From NCBI GenBank assembly GCA_029777225.1, contig JAKOSR010000065.1, positions 1 to 38,981 on the forward strand: DNA of 38,981 nt, read 5' to 3'. The stretch comes from Chloroflexota bacterium (lineage in GTDB: Bacteria; Chloroflexota; Anaerolineae; Anaerolineales; Anaerolineaceae). The translations under genes and the position numbers were made by a program. The notes under the pieces were generated by a model, which searched no databases, was not told the origin of the DNA, and saw nothing but the letters and a program-made list of their open reading frames with translations. This document shows positions 1 to 8,945 of the stretch, in pieces; positions within the stretch are counted from its first letter, which is position 1; the number at the start of each line of letters is the position of its first letter.

Positions 1-941
1 AAGACCCGGTCGCGTTTCAACGTTTGCAGATGGTGGTGGTGGATGAACAGCATCGTTTTGGGGTGGCACAACGGGCGGCCTTGCGCGGCAAGGGAGACAA
101 CCCCCATTTGCTCGTGATGACGGCCACGCCCATTCCGCGGTCTCTGCAATTGACGATTTTTGGGGACCTGGATGTCAGCATCATGGATGAGATGCCCGCT
201 GGTCGGCGACCGATTGAAACCAGCATTGTCCTGCCGGCTGAGCGTGAGCAGGTATATGGCCAAATCCAATCCCAGGTGGCGAAGGGCTACCAGGCATTCA
301 TCATCTATCCACTGGTGGAACAGGGGGACAATGAAGAGAGCAAGGCGGCGGTGGAGGAAAGCGAACGGCTTCAAAAGGAGATTTTCCCGAATTTGCGGGT
401 TGGATTGGTGCACGGCCGGCTGAAACCAGCTGAGAAAGACGCGGTGATGCTGGCCTTTCGCAACAAGGACTATGACGTGCTGGTTTCGACCTCCGTGGTG
501 GAAGTGGGCGTGGATATTCCCAACGCCACCATGATGGTCATAGAAGGCGCGAACCGCTTTGGCCTGGCCCAGCTGCACCAATTCAGGGGGAGAGTTGGAC
601 GCGGCGAAGCCCAATCCTACTGCGTGCTCATCCCGGAGACAGATGACGCGGCTGAAAATGAGCGGCTGAGAGTGATGACCGAAACCAATGATGGTTTTGT
701 GCTGGCTGAAAAAGACCTCTCCCAACGGGGACCGGGGGACTTTTTAGGGACACGGCAGGCGGGTTTCGTGGATTTGAAAATGGCGAACCTGGCGGATACC
801 CGTGTTATCCAAAAAGCACGGGCCATCGCCGAAGAAGTGCTCAAGCAAGATCCGGAGTTGATTTCTGACGAAAACCTGGCGTTACACCAGGCTGTTGATA
901 CTTTTTGGCCATCTCAGGATGGCAATGGAGACATGAGCTAA
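1..941 (+). CDS. recG: ATP-dependent DNA helicase RecG, C-terminal part (5' end outside window)
   Basis: Frame open from base 3: DPVAFQRLQMVVVDEQHRFGVAQR (DEQH box), VMTATPIPRSL, QFRGRVGRG; ends TAA at 939-941. Confidence 0.95.
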   Translation, partial: DPVAFQRLQMVVVDEQHRFGVAQRAALRGKGDNPHLLVMTATPIPRSLQLTIFGDLDVSIMDEMPAGRRPIETSIVLPAEREQVYGQIQSQVAKGYQAFIIYPLVEQGDNEESKAAVEESERLQKEIFPNLRVGLVHGRLKPAEKDAVMLAFRNKDYDVLVSTSVVEVGVDIPNATMMVIEGANRFGLAQLHQFRGRVGRGEAQSYCVLIPETDDAAENERLRVMTETNDGFVLAEKDLSQRGPGDFLGTRQAGFVDLKMANLADTRVIQKARAIAEEVLKQDPELISDENLALHQAVDTFWPSQDGNGDMS

Positions 942-1465
942 TGACACGCGTACTATTCCCTGGCACATTTGACCCAATTCACTTTGGACACCTGGACATC
1001 GCCCGCAGGGCAGCCCGGATGTTCGATGAAGTGGTGGTCGCGGTGTACGACAGACCCCTCAAGACCCTGCTCTTTTCGCCAGAAGAGCGCATCCAGCTGG
1101 TGAGGGAAGTACTGCAGGGGGATGAGAGAATCAGCGTTATCGGGTATTCGGGACTGACGATTAATTTTGCCAAGCAAATCGGCGCGCATGCCATCGTGCG
1201 CGGGCTGCGGGTGTTCTCGGATTTCGAGTACGAATTCCGCATGGCGCTGGCGAATAACCGGCTGGAGCCCGAAATTGACACCATCGCGCTCATCACCACG
1301 GAGAGCAATACTTTCCTGTCCTCTTCCACCGTCAAGGAGATTGCCAGCCTGGGTGGGGATGTCTCGAGCATGGTGCCAGAGAACGTCAGAGCAGCACTGG
1401 CGCGGCGCTTCAGGGAGTTGGACGAAGACGCGAAACCGCGCCCGGAGACCTCCATCAAGGATTAA
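941..1465 (+). CDS. coaD: Pantetheine-phosphate adenylyltransferase
   Basis: MTRVLFPGTFDPIHFGHLDIARRA (T/HxGH nucleotidyltransferase motif), LSSSTVKEIASLGGDVS. ATG at 941 overlaps the recG stop by one base (ORF track start at 905 is too long). Confidence 0.95.
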   Translation: MTRVLFPGTFDPIHFGHLDIARRAARMFDEVVVAVYDRPLKTLLFSPEERIQLVREVLQGDERISVIGYSGLTINFAKQIGAHAIVRGLRVFSDFEYEFRMALANNRLEPEIDTIALITTESNTFLSSSTVKEIASLGGDVSSMVPENVRAALARRFRELDEDAKPRPETSIKD

Positions 1466-1537
1466 CAAGCTTTACCTGAGAAAAGCGCCAAAGAATGATA
1501 AACTTTAAGTCTGAATGATGAGTGATGGAGAGAAATA

Positions 1538-1993
1538 ATGGACATTCTGCATCTTGTGGACCGTCTGGAAGAATTGTTCAATAACAGCAAGCCGATTCCG
1601 CTGACCCGAAATGTCGTGGTGGATGAAAACGCTTTCATGGATATCATCGATCAGATGCGCATCTCCATCCCCGACGACATCAAGAAGGCCCAGCAGGTCA
1701 TCGCGCAAAAGGACCGCATCCTGGCCCAAGCACAGGAAGAAGCTAACCGGACGCTGCTGCTTGCCCGCGAAAAAAGCGAGAAGATGATTGAGAAGAGTGA
1801 GGTCTACCAGGCCGCGCAGGATAGGGTGGCGCAAATTGAAGACCAAGCCCGGAAGAACGCCTCACAAACGCAAGAGGAAGCCGACAGCTACGCCAGGGAC
1901 ATGCTAAGGCGGTTGGAAGCAGAATTGAACCAGGTGTTAATCCAGGTTCAAAACGGCATCCAGGCGCTTGACCAAGAAAACAATTCGGATTAG
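1538..1993 (+). CDS. Coiled-coil protein, ATP synthase b-subunit/DivIVA-like, function unknown
   Basis: 151 aa ORF with long charged heptad-like helix; follows coaD with a plausible RBS (atggagagaaataATG). Confidence 0.75.
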   Translation: MDILHLVDRLEELFNNSKPIPLTRNVVVDENAFMDIIDQMRISIPDDIKKAQQVIAQKDRILAQAQEEANRTLLLAREKSEKMIEKSEVYQAAQDRVAQIEDQARKNASQTQEEADSYARDMLRRLEAELNQVLIQVQNGIQALDQENNSD

Positions 1994-2020
1994 GGCTGCT
2001 TTGGGCGATTGAAGGTGGCT

Positions 2021-4519
2021 TCAGATCACCTTGGGCGATTCATCCGTACCGGTTTGGGCGGTTTTCCTGCTTTTTGACTTGGGTGCCTTATGGGGCTTCG
2101 CGAAAACCGGCGGATTGCTGAGGGACTCAGCCAAAACCTCGTCCATGTGTTCCACGAAAACAATTTTTAGCGTGTCGAAAATCCTGGCGGGCAATTCCTC
2201 CAGGTCTTTCTCATTTTTCCTGGGGAGCAGCACTTTTTTGATGCCGGCCCGATAGGCGGCGAGAACCTTTTCCCGCACCCCACCCACAGGCAACACACGC
2301 CCCCGCAGGGTGATTTCACCAGTCATGGCAACATCGTGCCTGACCGGCACACCCAGGACAGCCGAGGTAATGGCGGTGGCCAGTGTAATCCCGGCGGAGG
2401 GTCCATCCTTTGGAATGGCACCTTCCGGCACGTGGATGTGAACGTCGTATTCTTCAAAGAATCCCTCAGGAATTTGGAACAATTCCGCCCTGGATTTCAG
2501 GTACGAGAGCGCAGCTTGGGCTGATTCCTGCATAATCTCACCAATCTGGCCGGTGATTTGAAGGTTGCTTTTGCCCGGGATGGCCAACACTTCGATTGGC
2601 ATAATCTCGCCGGAACTTTCCGTCCAGGCCATGGCGGTGGCAAGTCCAATTTCGTCCACCAGTTCGGCGTTTTGCTGGAAAAATTCCTGCGGTCCGAGAT
2701 AACCCTGGATGTCCTCTTCGTCGACGCGGGTGGGGATGGGTTTACCCTCGGATTTCAACCGGGCGATTTTGCGCAAAATAGCCCCGATTTCCCTTTCAAG
2801 ATTGCGCACGCCGGCTTCATAAGTGTAGGCTTCGATAACGCGAATCAAGGCGGCATCGGTAAAGAAGATGGGCTCTTCGTCCAGACCGTTTTGCAGCAAT
2901 TGTTCCGGAATGAGAAATTGGCGGGAGATTTCAAGCTTGTCCTCCTGGATGTAACCAGGGAACTCAATTAACTCCATCCGGTCCAGCAAAGCGGGTGGGA
3001 TGGCCGCCGCCGAGTTGGCGGTGGTGATGAACAGCGTCGAGGACAAATCGTAGGGAATATCCAGGTAATGGTCCTGGAAGGCGAAGTTTTGCTCGGGATC
3101 AAGCACTTCCAAAAGGGCAGCTGCGGGATCACCCTGGAAGTCTGAGCTAAGCTTGTCGACTTCATCAAGCATGAAAACCGGGTTAATCACACCGGCTTTT
3201 TTCATGGTCTGTAAGATGCGGCCAGGCAAGGCGCCGATATAGGTTCGGCGGTGGCCGCGAATTTCGGCTTCATCATGCACGCCGCCCAGGGAAACGCGCA
3301 CGAACTTGCGTTCCATGGCCTCGGCGATGGATTGGCCGAGGGAAGTCTTGCCGGTGCCAGGTGCGCCGACAAAGCACAGGATGGGTTGACGGGAGCGCTT
3401 GGGTATTAAACTATGCACAGCCAGGTACTCGAGGATGCGGTCCTTGGCTTTCTTGAGGCCGTAATGATTTTTGTTAAGGATTTCCTCGGCATGAAGAATG
3501 CTCAGATTGTCTGTTGTTTTCTCAATCCAGGGAAGGTCCAAAATCCAGCGGACGTATGTTTGAATCATACCGCTTTCAGGTGAGAGGCTGGGGGTGGTTT
3601 TTAGCCGGCCCAGCTCTTTTTGGGCAGTCTCGCGGGCTTCCCTGCCCAATGGCTTGGTTTCGAGCAAATCCTCCAGGTTGCGGATATCCGGGTCCACCGA
3701 TTTGCTTTCGCCAAGCTGTTTTTGGATTTGGTTGAGTTGCTCCTGCAGATACGCTTCGCGGTGTGATTGGTCCATCTCGCCCTGGACCTGGCTTTGAATC
3801 TCCGCTTCAAGGGACAATAATTGCAGCTTTTCCATCAGGATGGGAAGCAACATGCGGAGACGTTCTGTGCCTTTGATTTCGACCAGCAGGTCGAGACGGG
3901 TCTTATATGGGATTTCCAGCGTGGAGGTGATGAAATCAGCCAGCTGGGAGGGGTTGTCAATATTTTTGGCGAGATTGAGGATGTCATCGCTTAGCTCGCC
4001 ACTTTCTTCAATAAACTGGGCGTAAGCTTTTAGGACCAGGTTCGTCAGCGCGGTGGCCTCCCTGGATTTCCTGGAATTATCACGGGCTACGACGGCAGTG
4101 GCGTATGGCATGTCGTTTTCGACCAGGATTTCCTGGATGTGGACTCTGCGACGGCCCTGCAACAAGCCACTCGCGCTGCCATCATCCTCTGGCACGATTT
4201 GACCTACCGCGATTTCAACGCCGATTGCCAGGTAAGAATCCTTCTCTAGCGGGTCCGGCGAGATGCCAAAGAAAGTGGTATTACTTTCAAAGGCTTTCGC
4301 GACAATATCAAGCGCGCCGCTGCCCTTTTCAAAGTGCAGGGTGGTCATCGCATAAGGGAAAAGCACCGTGTCGTTAATGAAGAGCAATGGCGCTTTCATT
4401 AGGCTGTCCGCTCCTGGTTTTCGGTTTTTCACCTCATGCAAATGACTCATGTCGGCCAGAATTGGCAGTTTGAGGCGGATATCCATGTCGGGTTTAAATG
4501 GAGGGAAATCTTCTTCCAT
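2021..4519 (-). CDS. lon: Endopeptidase La (ATP-dependent Lon protease)
   Basis: Walker [13 protein letters not shown], Walker [10 protein letters not shown], Ser-Lys protease site [14 protein letters not shown] and later K; N-terminal LON domain. Start codon uncertain. Confidence 0.95.
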   Translation of the reverse strand: MEEDFPPFKPDMDIRLKLPILADMSHLHEVKNRKPGADSLMKAPLLFINDTVLFPYAMTTLHFEKGSGALDIVAKAFESNTTFFGISPDPLEKDSYLAIGVEIAVGQIVPEDDGSASGLLQGRRRVHIQEILVENDMPYATAVVARDNSRKSREATALTNLVLKAYAQFIEESGELSDDILNLAKNIDNPSQLADFITSTLEIPYKTRLDLLVEIKGTERLRMLLPILMEKLQLLSLEAEIQSQVQGEMDQSHREAYLQEQLNQIQKQLGESKSVDPDIRNLEDLLETKPLGREARETAQKELGRLKTTPSLSPESGMIQTYVRWILDLPWIEKTTDNLSILHAEEILNKNHYGLKKAKDRILEYLAVHSLIPKRSRQPILCFVGAPGTGKTSLGQSIAEAMERKFVRVSLGGVHDEAEIRGHRRTYIGALPGRILQTMKKAGVINPVFMLDEVDKLSSDFQGDPAAALLEVLDPEQNFAFQDHYLDIPYDLSSTLFITTANSAAAIPPALLDRMELIEFPGYIQEDKLEISRQFLIPEQLLQNGLDEEPIFFTDAALIRVIEAYTYEAGVRNLEREIGAILRKIARLKSEGKPIPTRVDEEDIQGYLGPQEFFQQNAELVDEIGLATAMAWTESSGEIMPIEVLAIPGKSNLQITGQIGEIMQESAQAALSYLKSRAELFQIPEGFFEEYDVHIHVPEGAIPKDGPSAGITLATAITSAVLGVPVRHDVAMTGEITLRGRVLPVGGVREKVLAAYRAGIKKVLLPRKNEKDLEELPARIFDTLKIVFVEHMDEVLAESLSNPPVFAKPHKAPKSKSRKTAQTGTDESPKVI

Positions 4520-4571
4520 GTGTTCTTCCTATCTCTTGGGCTGGTGATGTTACCACAGAACCACTGAAGGT

Positions 4572-5930
4572 TTACTTCTCCAGGGTGGGCCAGATTGCCC
4601 TGGCAGCCGCGGCAATGAACACACTGCCAGCGACCAGGATGCCTTTTTGACCACCAGCCAGGGAGAGTGCCTGTCGCATGGCTTCTTCCGCGGGGGCAAC
4701 ACCGAGGGTTGGCACCTGGTAGGCACTGACCAACCTGGCCAACTCCTGGGCATCCATGGCACGGGGGTGGGTGGATTGGGTGGTGACGACCATTTCAACC
4801 CGGGGAATAATCTCAGAGAGCATCGCGTCCAATTCCTTATCCGCGGAGACGCCAAAAACCAGGATAATGGGCAGGTCCGGAAAGTACTCGTCGATGGCAT
4901 TGCGCAAAACGCGCATGGAATCGCCGTTATGGGCGGAGTCAATCACCACAGGGGGGTGTTTACGTAACAATTCGAAACGGGCGGGCCATTCAACCTGCCT
5001 GAAACCTTTTTGGATGGCGGTTCTGGTCAGCCGAAAGCCTGCCTGGCGGGCCACATCCAGCGCGGTCAGGGCAGTGGCGGCGTTTTGCACCTGGTGAAAA
5101 CCGAGCAGAGGGAGTGTGAGGAGTAAGGGTGTACGCGCACTGCCACGGAGCTTTTTGAAGGCTGAGTCCTGTTTGAGCAAAATCAACATTTTCTGGGTGC
5201 TCAAGGTGTGGGAGACCTCGTGGTAAGTGTAGGCGCGTTCGACCAGCGTATAGGGAGCACCACGTTCCTGGCTGAGGCGCACGAGCTCCTTTTCCGCTTC
5301 GGGAGCCTGCGGGGCGATAACCACCGGCCTGCCCGGCTTGATGATGCCGCCTTTCTCGAAGGCGATTTCGGTGAGCGTATCCCCGAGTACATTGCGGTGA
5401 TCATAGGAAATGGGCGTAATGACGGACACGAGGGGATCGATGACGTTCGTCGCGTCCAGGCGCCCACCCAGGCCCACTTCAATCACGGCAATATCCACCA
5501 TTTGTTCGGCGAAGAATTGAAAGCACATCGCGGTGGTGAGCTCGAAGGTGGTCACATCAGGCACTTTTCCCGCGATTTGGCGCAAGCCATCCGTGAGACG
5601 CACAAGCTCCTGGCGATTTATTTCAATGCCGTTGACCTTAATCCGCTCGGTAAATTCCTGGAGGTGTGGCGAGGTGTACAAACCAACCTTGTAACCAGCG
5701 GCCTGCAACGCGGAGGCACAAAAGGAGGCAGTGGAGCCTTTGCCTTTGGTGCCGGCAACGTGAATGGATGGGAACGAGCGTTCAGGGTTATCCATCAGGG
5801 CCATGAGTTGGCGCATGCGGTCCAGCTTGAAAAAACGATGCGTGTCGTCCAGGTGCCGCTTCATGCTGAAGTCGACAAAACTGTACAACCAATCGAGAGA
5901 GTCGTTATAAAGCGCGTCCAAAGTTAGCAT
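4572..5930 (-). CDS. folC: Bifunctional folylpolyglutamate synthase/dihydrofolate synthase
   Basis: HVAGTKGKGSTASF, YTSPHL, VEVGLGGRLDATN, DSAHNGDSM Mur-ligase-family motifs. Confidence 0.93.
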   Translation of the reverse strand: MLTLDALYNDSLDWLYSFVDFSMKRHLDDTHRFFKLDRMRQLMALMDNPERSFPSIHVAGTKGKGSTASFCASALQAAGYKVGLYTSPHLQEFTERIKVNGIEINRQELVRLTDGLRQIAGKVPDVTTFELTTAMCFQFFAEQMVDIAVIEVGLGGRLDATNVIDPLVSVITPISYDHRNVLGDTLTEIAFEKGGIIKPGRPVVIAPQAPEAEKELVRLSQERGAPYTLVERAYTYHEVSHTLSTQKMLILLKQDSAFKKLRGSARTPLLLTLPLLGFHQVQNAATALTALDVARQAGFRLTRTAIQKGFRQVEWPARFELLRKHPPVVIDSAHNGDSMRVLRNAIDEYFPDLPIILVFGVSADKELDAMLSEIIPRVEMVVTTQSTHPRAMDAQELARLVSAYQVPTLGVAPAEEAMRQALSLAGGQKGILVAGSVFIAAAARAIWPTLEK

Positions 5931-5956
5931 AATCCGCCTGTCATCGCGATAATTAT

Positions 5957-5985
5957 AATGCTCCAGCCCTCAAGGCTGGAGCATT
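5957..5985. terminator. Perfect 12-bp stem-loop between folC and the upstream TPR/TM gene
   Basis: AATGCTCCAGCC-ctcaa-GGCTGGAGCATT; on the minus strand it is followed by an A/T-rich tract (ataattat). Confidence 0.6.
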
Positions 5986-6017
5986 TGTACGCGTTCGGGA
6001 TGTTCGTGAAAAGTTAA

Positions 6018-7868
6018 TCAGGGCGTGGTCAGGTCCATCATCAGAACGTAACCAATGATGGCAAAAGAGCTGCCCCTGAACTCAACGAGCACGCATTCGC
6101 GGTTGAAGTTGTCAAAACGTCGCTCGGACATGGGCAACAAGGTCAGGGTGGTGCCGGCTGGGATGCGGCCCGTGGCACTATAATTGTCGTAACAATCATT
6201 GCGGGCCCAGACTTCGCGAATGGTCGCAACTGTGATGATTGGGGTTGGGGTCGCGGTGTACGTTGGGGTCGGGGAATAATCCGGCGTGGGAGTCAGGGTG
6301 ACCGTCGGGGTTTGGGTGATAGTCGGCGTGAGGGTGATGGTGGGTGTGCGGGTCACCGTGGGGGTGAGGGCCAGGTTGCGCTCACGAACAGCGTTACTGA
6401 TACCGCGCACGGCCGTGGAGAGGAGCAGGACGAGGAACACCACGGAGAGAAGCAGTCCCAAGCCTCCCAGCAAATAGGTGGGTAGGAAACCGCGCTTGAG
6501 TTCCAGAATTTTCGGGTCCTGGGGGAAACGGCGGCCGGCATCGCGATTGATGCGCAACGCAGCAAGGTTGAAGAAACGATTGCCGTCCTTGAGGGCGTCT
6601 TCCGCGCGTTTGATGGAATCCTCGTGTTTGCCAATTTGTGACTCGAGCTCACTAATCTCGTTTTCCAACGAGAGACTCTGGGAATCGTAGGCGTCCAGCT
6701 TACGCAAAAGGTCAAGGTTTTCACGCGCGCCGGCAACCTTTTGCCTGGCAAGCGAGACGGTGGGTGCGGTGGTGGCATCCTGCTTGAGCCGCAGGGTGTT
6801 ATCGAGGAGCGATTGGATGGTGGCCGGGATCAGGAGGTCAAGGCGGTTGCGAAGCCGGCTGATTTGCGAGATTTCGCCGTATTTCATCCTGACACGTTCA
6901 AGCTTGGCCTTGGAGTCTGCCAGTTTTTCCGGTGGAATCTTGCCGCTGCTGCTGACCACATCGCTGACTTCATCCAGTGCCGCGATGTCGGCGCGCACTT
7001 CCGCGGCTTTGTCGATGTATTCGGGGATGGCCACGGCGCTGGCAGCCGTCTGGATTTTCCCCAGCGCGGTCACTAACTCACCCTGGGAAAGCAAATTGAG
7101 GCCTTCCTTGTATACATCATAAGCCTGCATCTGGTTTTCAAGGTCGTGACGCAGCTCTTCACCTTCGCGCCAGCGCTTGATGCCAGCCTCCTGCAGGTGC
7201 TCGAAGGCCTCGTCAAGATAATTGAGGGCCACCTTATAACGAAAGACGCGCGCAGCACTTTGCGCTTTTCCGTAGGCTTTACCGGCATCGGGCGGGAGGG
7301 CAACTGAAGGAATATTGCCGGAACGAAGGTAATCCTCCGCTTCGGTGTGGTGTTCCTGGGCCCGGGTCCAGGCTGGCTCGAGCTGTAAGACCTTTTCGTA
7401 AAGAGGGATGGCGACCTGGTAATTGCCCTTGTAGAAGGCTTCTTCGGCCTCATCCATCATGCGTTCGGCGTCAGGGTCGTGCGAGGAGGTGAAGAACTTG
7501 CGCAGGGGATCTACACCCAGGCCGCCAGTGTCATCGCTGCCACGGAGGGAACTGCGGGTGATGCGTGGGGCTGCAGGTTCGGCGGGGTTTTGCGGGGCAG
7601 AGGCAGCCGGAGCCTGGTCAATGGCTGATCGGGCGGGTTTGGACGCGGATCCTGCCCCAGCGGCACGCCTGCTGCGTTCACGGCGGAGGTCCCTCAGGAG
7701 CCGGTTGGCATCCTCCAGGTCATCGATGTTGACGTTTTCCGTAATCCGTTTCGTGGCGAGGGCTTCCAGGTAGGTGGAAAGACTGCTTTCCACCTGGGCA
7801 AGTTCTTCGTCACTCGGATTTTCCTGTTCAAGTATCTTGTTGGCCTGTTCAATGAGCTCAGAAATCAT
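6018..7868 (-). CDS. TPR/coiled-coil protein with one transmembrane helix, Thr-Pro-rich linker and C-terminal SH3-like domain
   Basis: TPR-like AEEAFYKGNYQVAIPLYEKVLQLEPAWTRAQ; TM LLGGLGLLLSVVFLVLLLSTAV; TPTVTRTPTITLTPTITQTPTVTLTPTPDYSPTPTYTATPTP linker; C-terminal VWARNDCYDNYSATGRIPAGTTLTLL...GYVLMMDL. Confidence 0.85.
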   Translation of the reverse strand: MISELIEQANKILEQENPSDEELAQVESSLSTYLEALATKRITENVNIDDLEDANRLLRDLRRERSRRAAGAGSASKPARSAIDQAPAASAPQNPAEPAAPRITRSSLRGSDDTGGLGVDPLRKFFTSSHDPDAERMMDEAEEAFYKGNYQVAIPLYEKVLQLEPAWTRAQEHHTEAEDYLRSGNIPSVALPPDAGKAYGKAQSAARVFRYKVALNYLDEAFEHLQEAGIKRWREGEELRHDLENQMQAYDVYKEGLNLLSQGELVTALGKIQTAASAVAIPEYIDKAAEVRADIAALDEVSDVVSSSGKIPPEKLADSKAKLERVRMKYGEISQISRLRNRLDLLIPATIQSLLDNTLRLKQDATTAPTVSLARQKVAGARENLDLLRKLDAYDSQSLSLENEISELESQIGKHEDSIKRAEDALKDGNRFFNLAALRINRDAGRRFPQDPKILELKRGFLPTYLLGGLGLLLSVVFLVLLLSTAVRGISNAVRERNLALTPTVTRTPTITLTPTITQTPTVTLTPTPDYSPTPTYTATPTPIITVATIREVWARNDCYDNYSATGRIPAGTTLTLLPMSERRFDNFNRECVLVEFRGSSFAIIGYVLMMDLTTP

Positions 7869-7904
7869 TGAGGTCCTTTCGAGCCGGGGAAGCCGGCATC
7901 CTGT

Positions 7905-8915
7905 TTATTGTCTTTTCTTTTGCAGGCTTTGCAGCGTTTCTTTCATTTCCCCGGCACTGGAGAAACCGCCATCGAGCGCTTTTTCGAGGAATCGCATCTC
8001 ATCCGCGTTGAGGCGGTTTTGCACGTCAAACGAATAAGAGGCCTTGTAGCGCGTGGGGGCATTGGCGATGTCTTCGGGGCGGTTTGGACCCACAGCAACG
8101 GTGCCAGGGGCCTGTCTGCCGGTGAAGATGTGGTGGAGCGCCCTGGAGCTGAATTGGACCAGGTCAGCCTGCTGGACTTCAGGCGAAAACCTGCCTGGAA
8201 GCCAATGACCGATATTCCAATCAATCATTATTACTTTTTGGCGAAAATCGTTCCAGTAATAGTGCAGGAGTTTATGGTCCAGGTAGGTGGCTCCCTGGCT
8301 GTGGGCTGTTTCGAGCATCCCACAAATTTGCGTTGCGATGTCCAACACTTGTTTCATGCTCAAATTACGCACGAAATTACCGCGGGTGTAGCCGGCATCG
8401 CAAACCAGGTACAGGTTATCTTCCCAGCGGCGCTCAAGGATAAGGAAAGGCAGCCAATCATCGGCCAGGCGTTCCTCGAACTGGTCCAGCACGTCTGTAA
8501 TTTCATCCGGCTCAAAAACGACCAGCCTGCCGGTTATTTTGCTCGCAGCGCCCTGTTCCTCCATTTGCTTTGAAAGGGGGGCGATTTCGGAAGGCCAGCC
8601 GCTTCCGTTGGTTAGTTTAAGGTAACCGGCCTGCAACATCGGGGTTAGGCCATCAAGGCCATGCAAACCTGCCAGGATGTTCAGTTCTTCAAGGAAAAGC
8701 GGCCGGGCATAGGCAATTTTATCGTGGCGCATCACCTTGAAGGCAGGGTCCCTGCGATAGGGTGAGAGGCCGATGGCATTTTTTAGCAGAAATACGCGGG
8801 CACTCGAGCCAGCCGCTTCCGGGATGGCGTAGTCTTGTTGGCCCGCGGTCAACCAGGTATCGAGCGGTTCGCCGAGATAAAGCCCGGTTCGCGCGTCCAA
8901 ATTTAATTCTCGCAT
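7905..8915 (-). CDS. Divergent protein-kinase-like protein (336 aa)
   Basis: AGSSARVFLLKN (G-loop-like), FKVMR (VAIK-like), EELNIL (alpha-C Glu), YLDHKLLHYYW (catalytic loop), VIMIDWNIG (DFG-like). Confidence 0.7.
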   Translation of the reverse strand: MRELNLDARTGLYLGEPLDTWLTAGQQDYAIPEAAGSSARVFLLKNAIGLSPYRRDPAFKVMRHDKIAYARPLFLEELNILAGLHGLDGLTPMLQAGYLKLTNGSGWPSEIAPLSKQMEEQGAASKITGRLVVFEPDEITDVLDQFEERLADDWLPFLILERRWEDNLYLVCDAGYTRGNFVRNLSMKQVLDIATQICGMLETAHSQGATYLDHKLLHYYWNDFRQKVIMIDWNIGHWLPGRFSPEVQQADLVQFSSRALHHIFTGRQAPGTVAVGPNRPEDIANAPTRYKASYSFDVQNRLNADEMRFLEKALDGGFSSAGEMKETLQSLQKKRQ

Positions 8916-8945
8916 GTGTTTTGTTCTCCAAATGGCGGAGCAATT

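Noticed and set aside
5208-5927. 239 aa plus-strand ORF
   Set aside because: Antisense to folC.
6240-6370. Tandem-repeat-looking GT-rich tract (gtcggggt/gtgagggtgatggtg...), possible minisatellite or CRISPR
   Set aside because: Explained as coding for the degenerate Thr-Pro linker (TPTVTLTPT...) of the TPR/TM protein; repeats are imperfect, short and without spacers.
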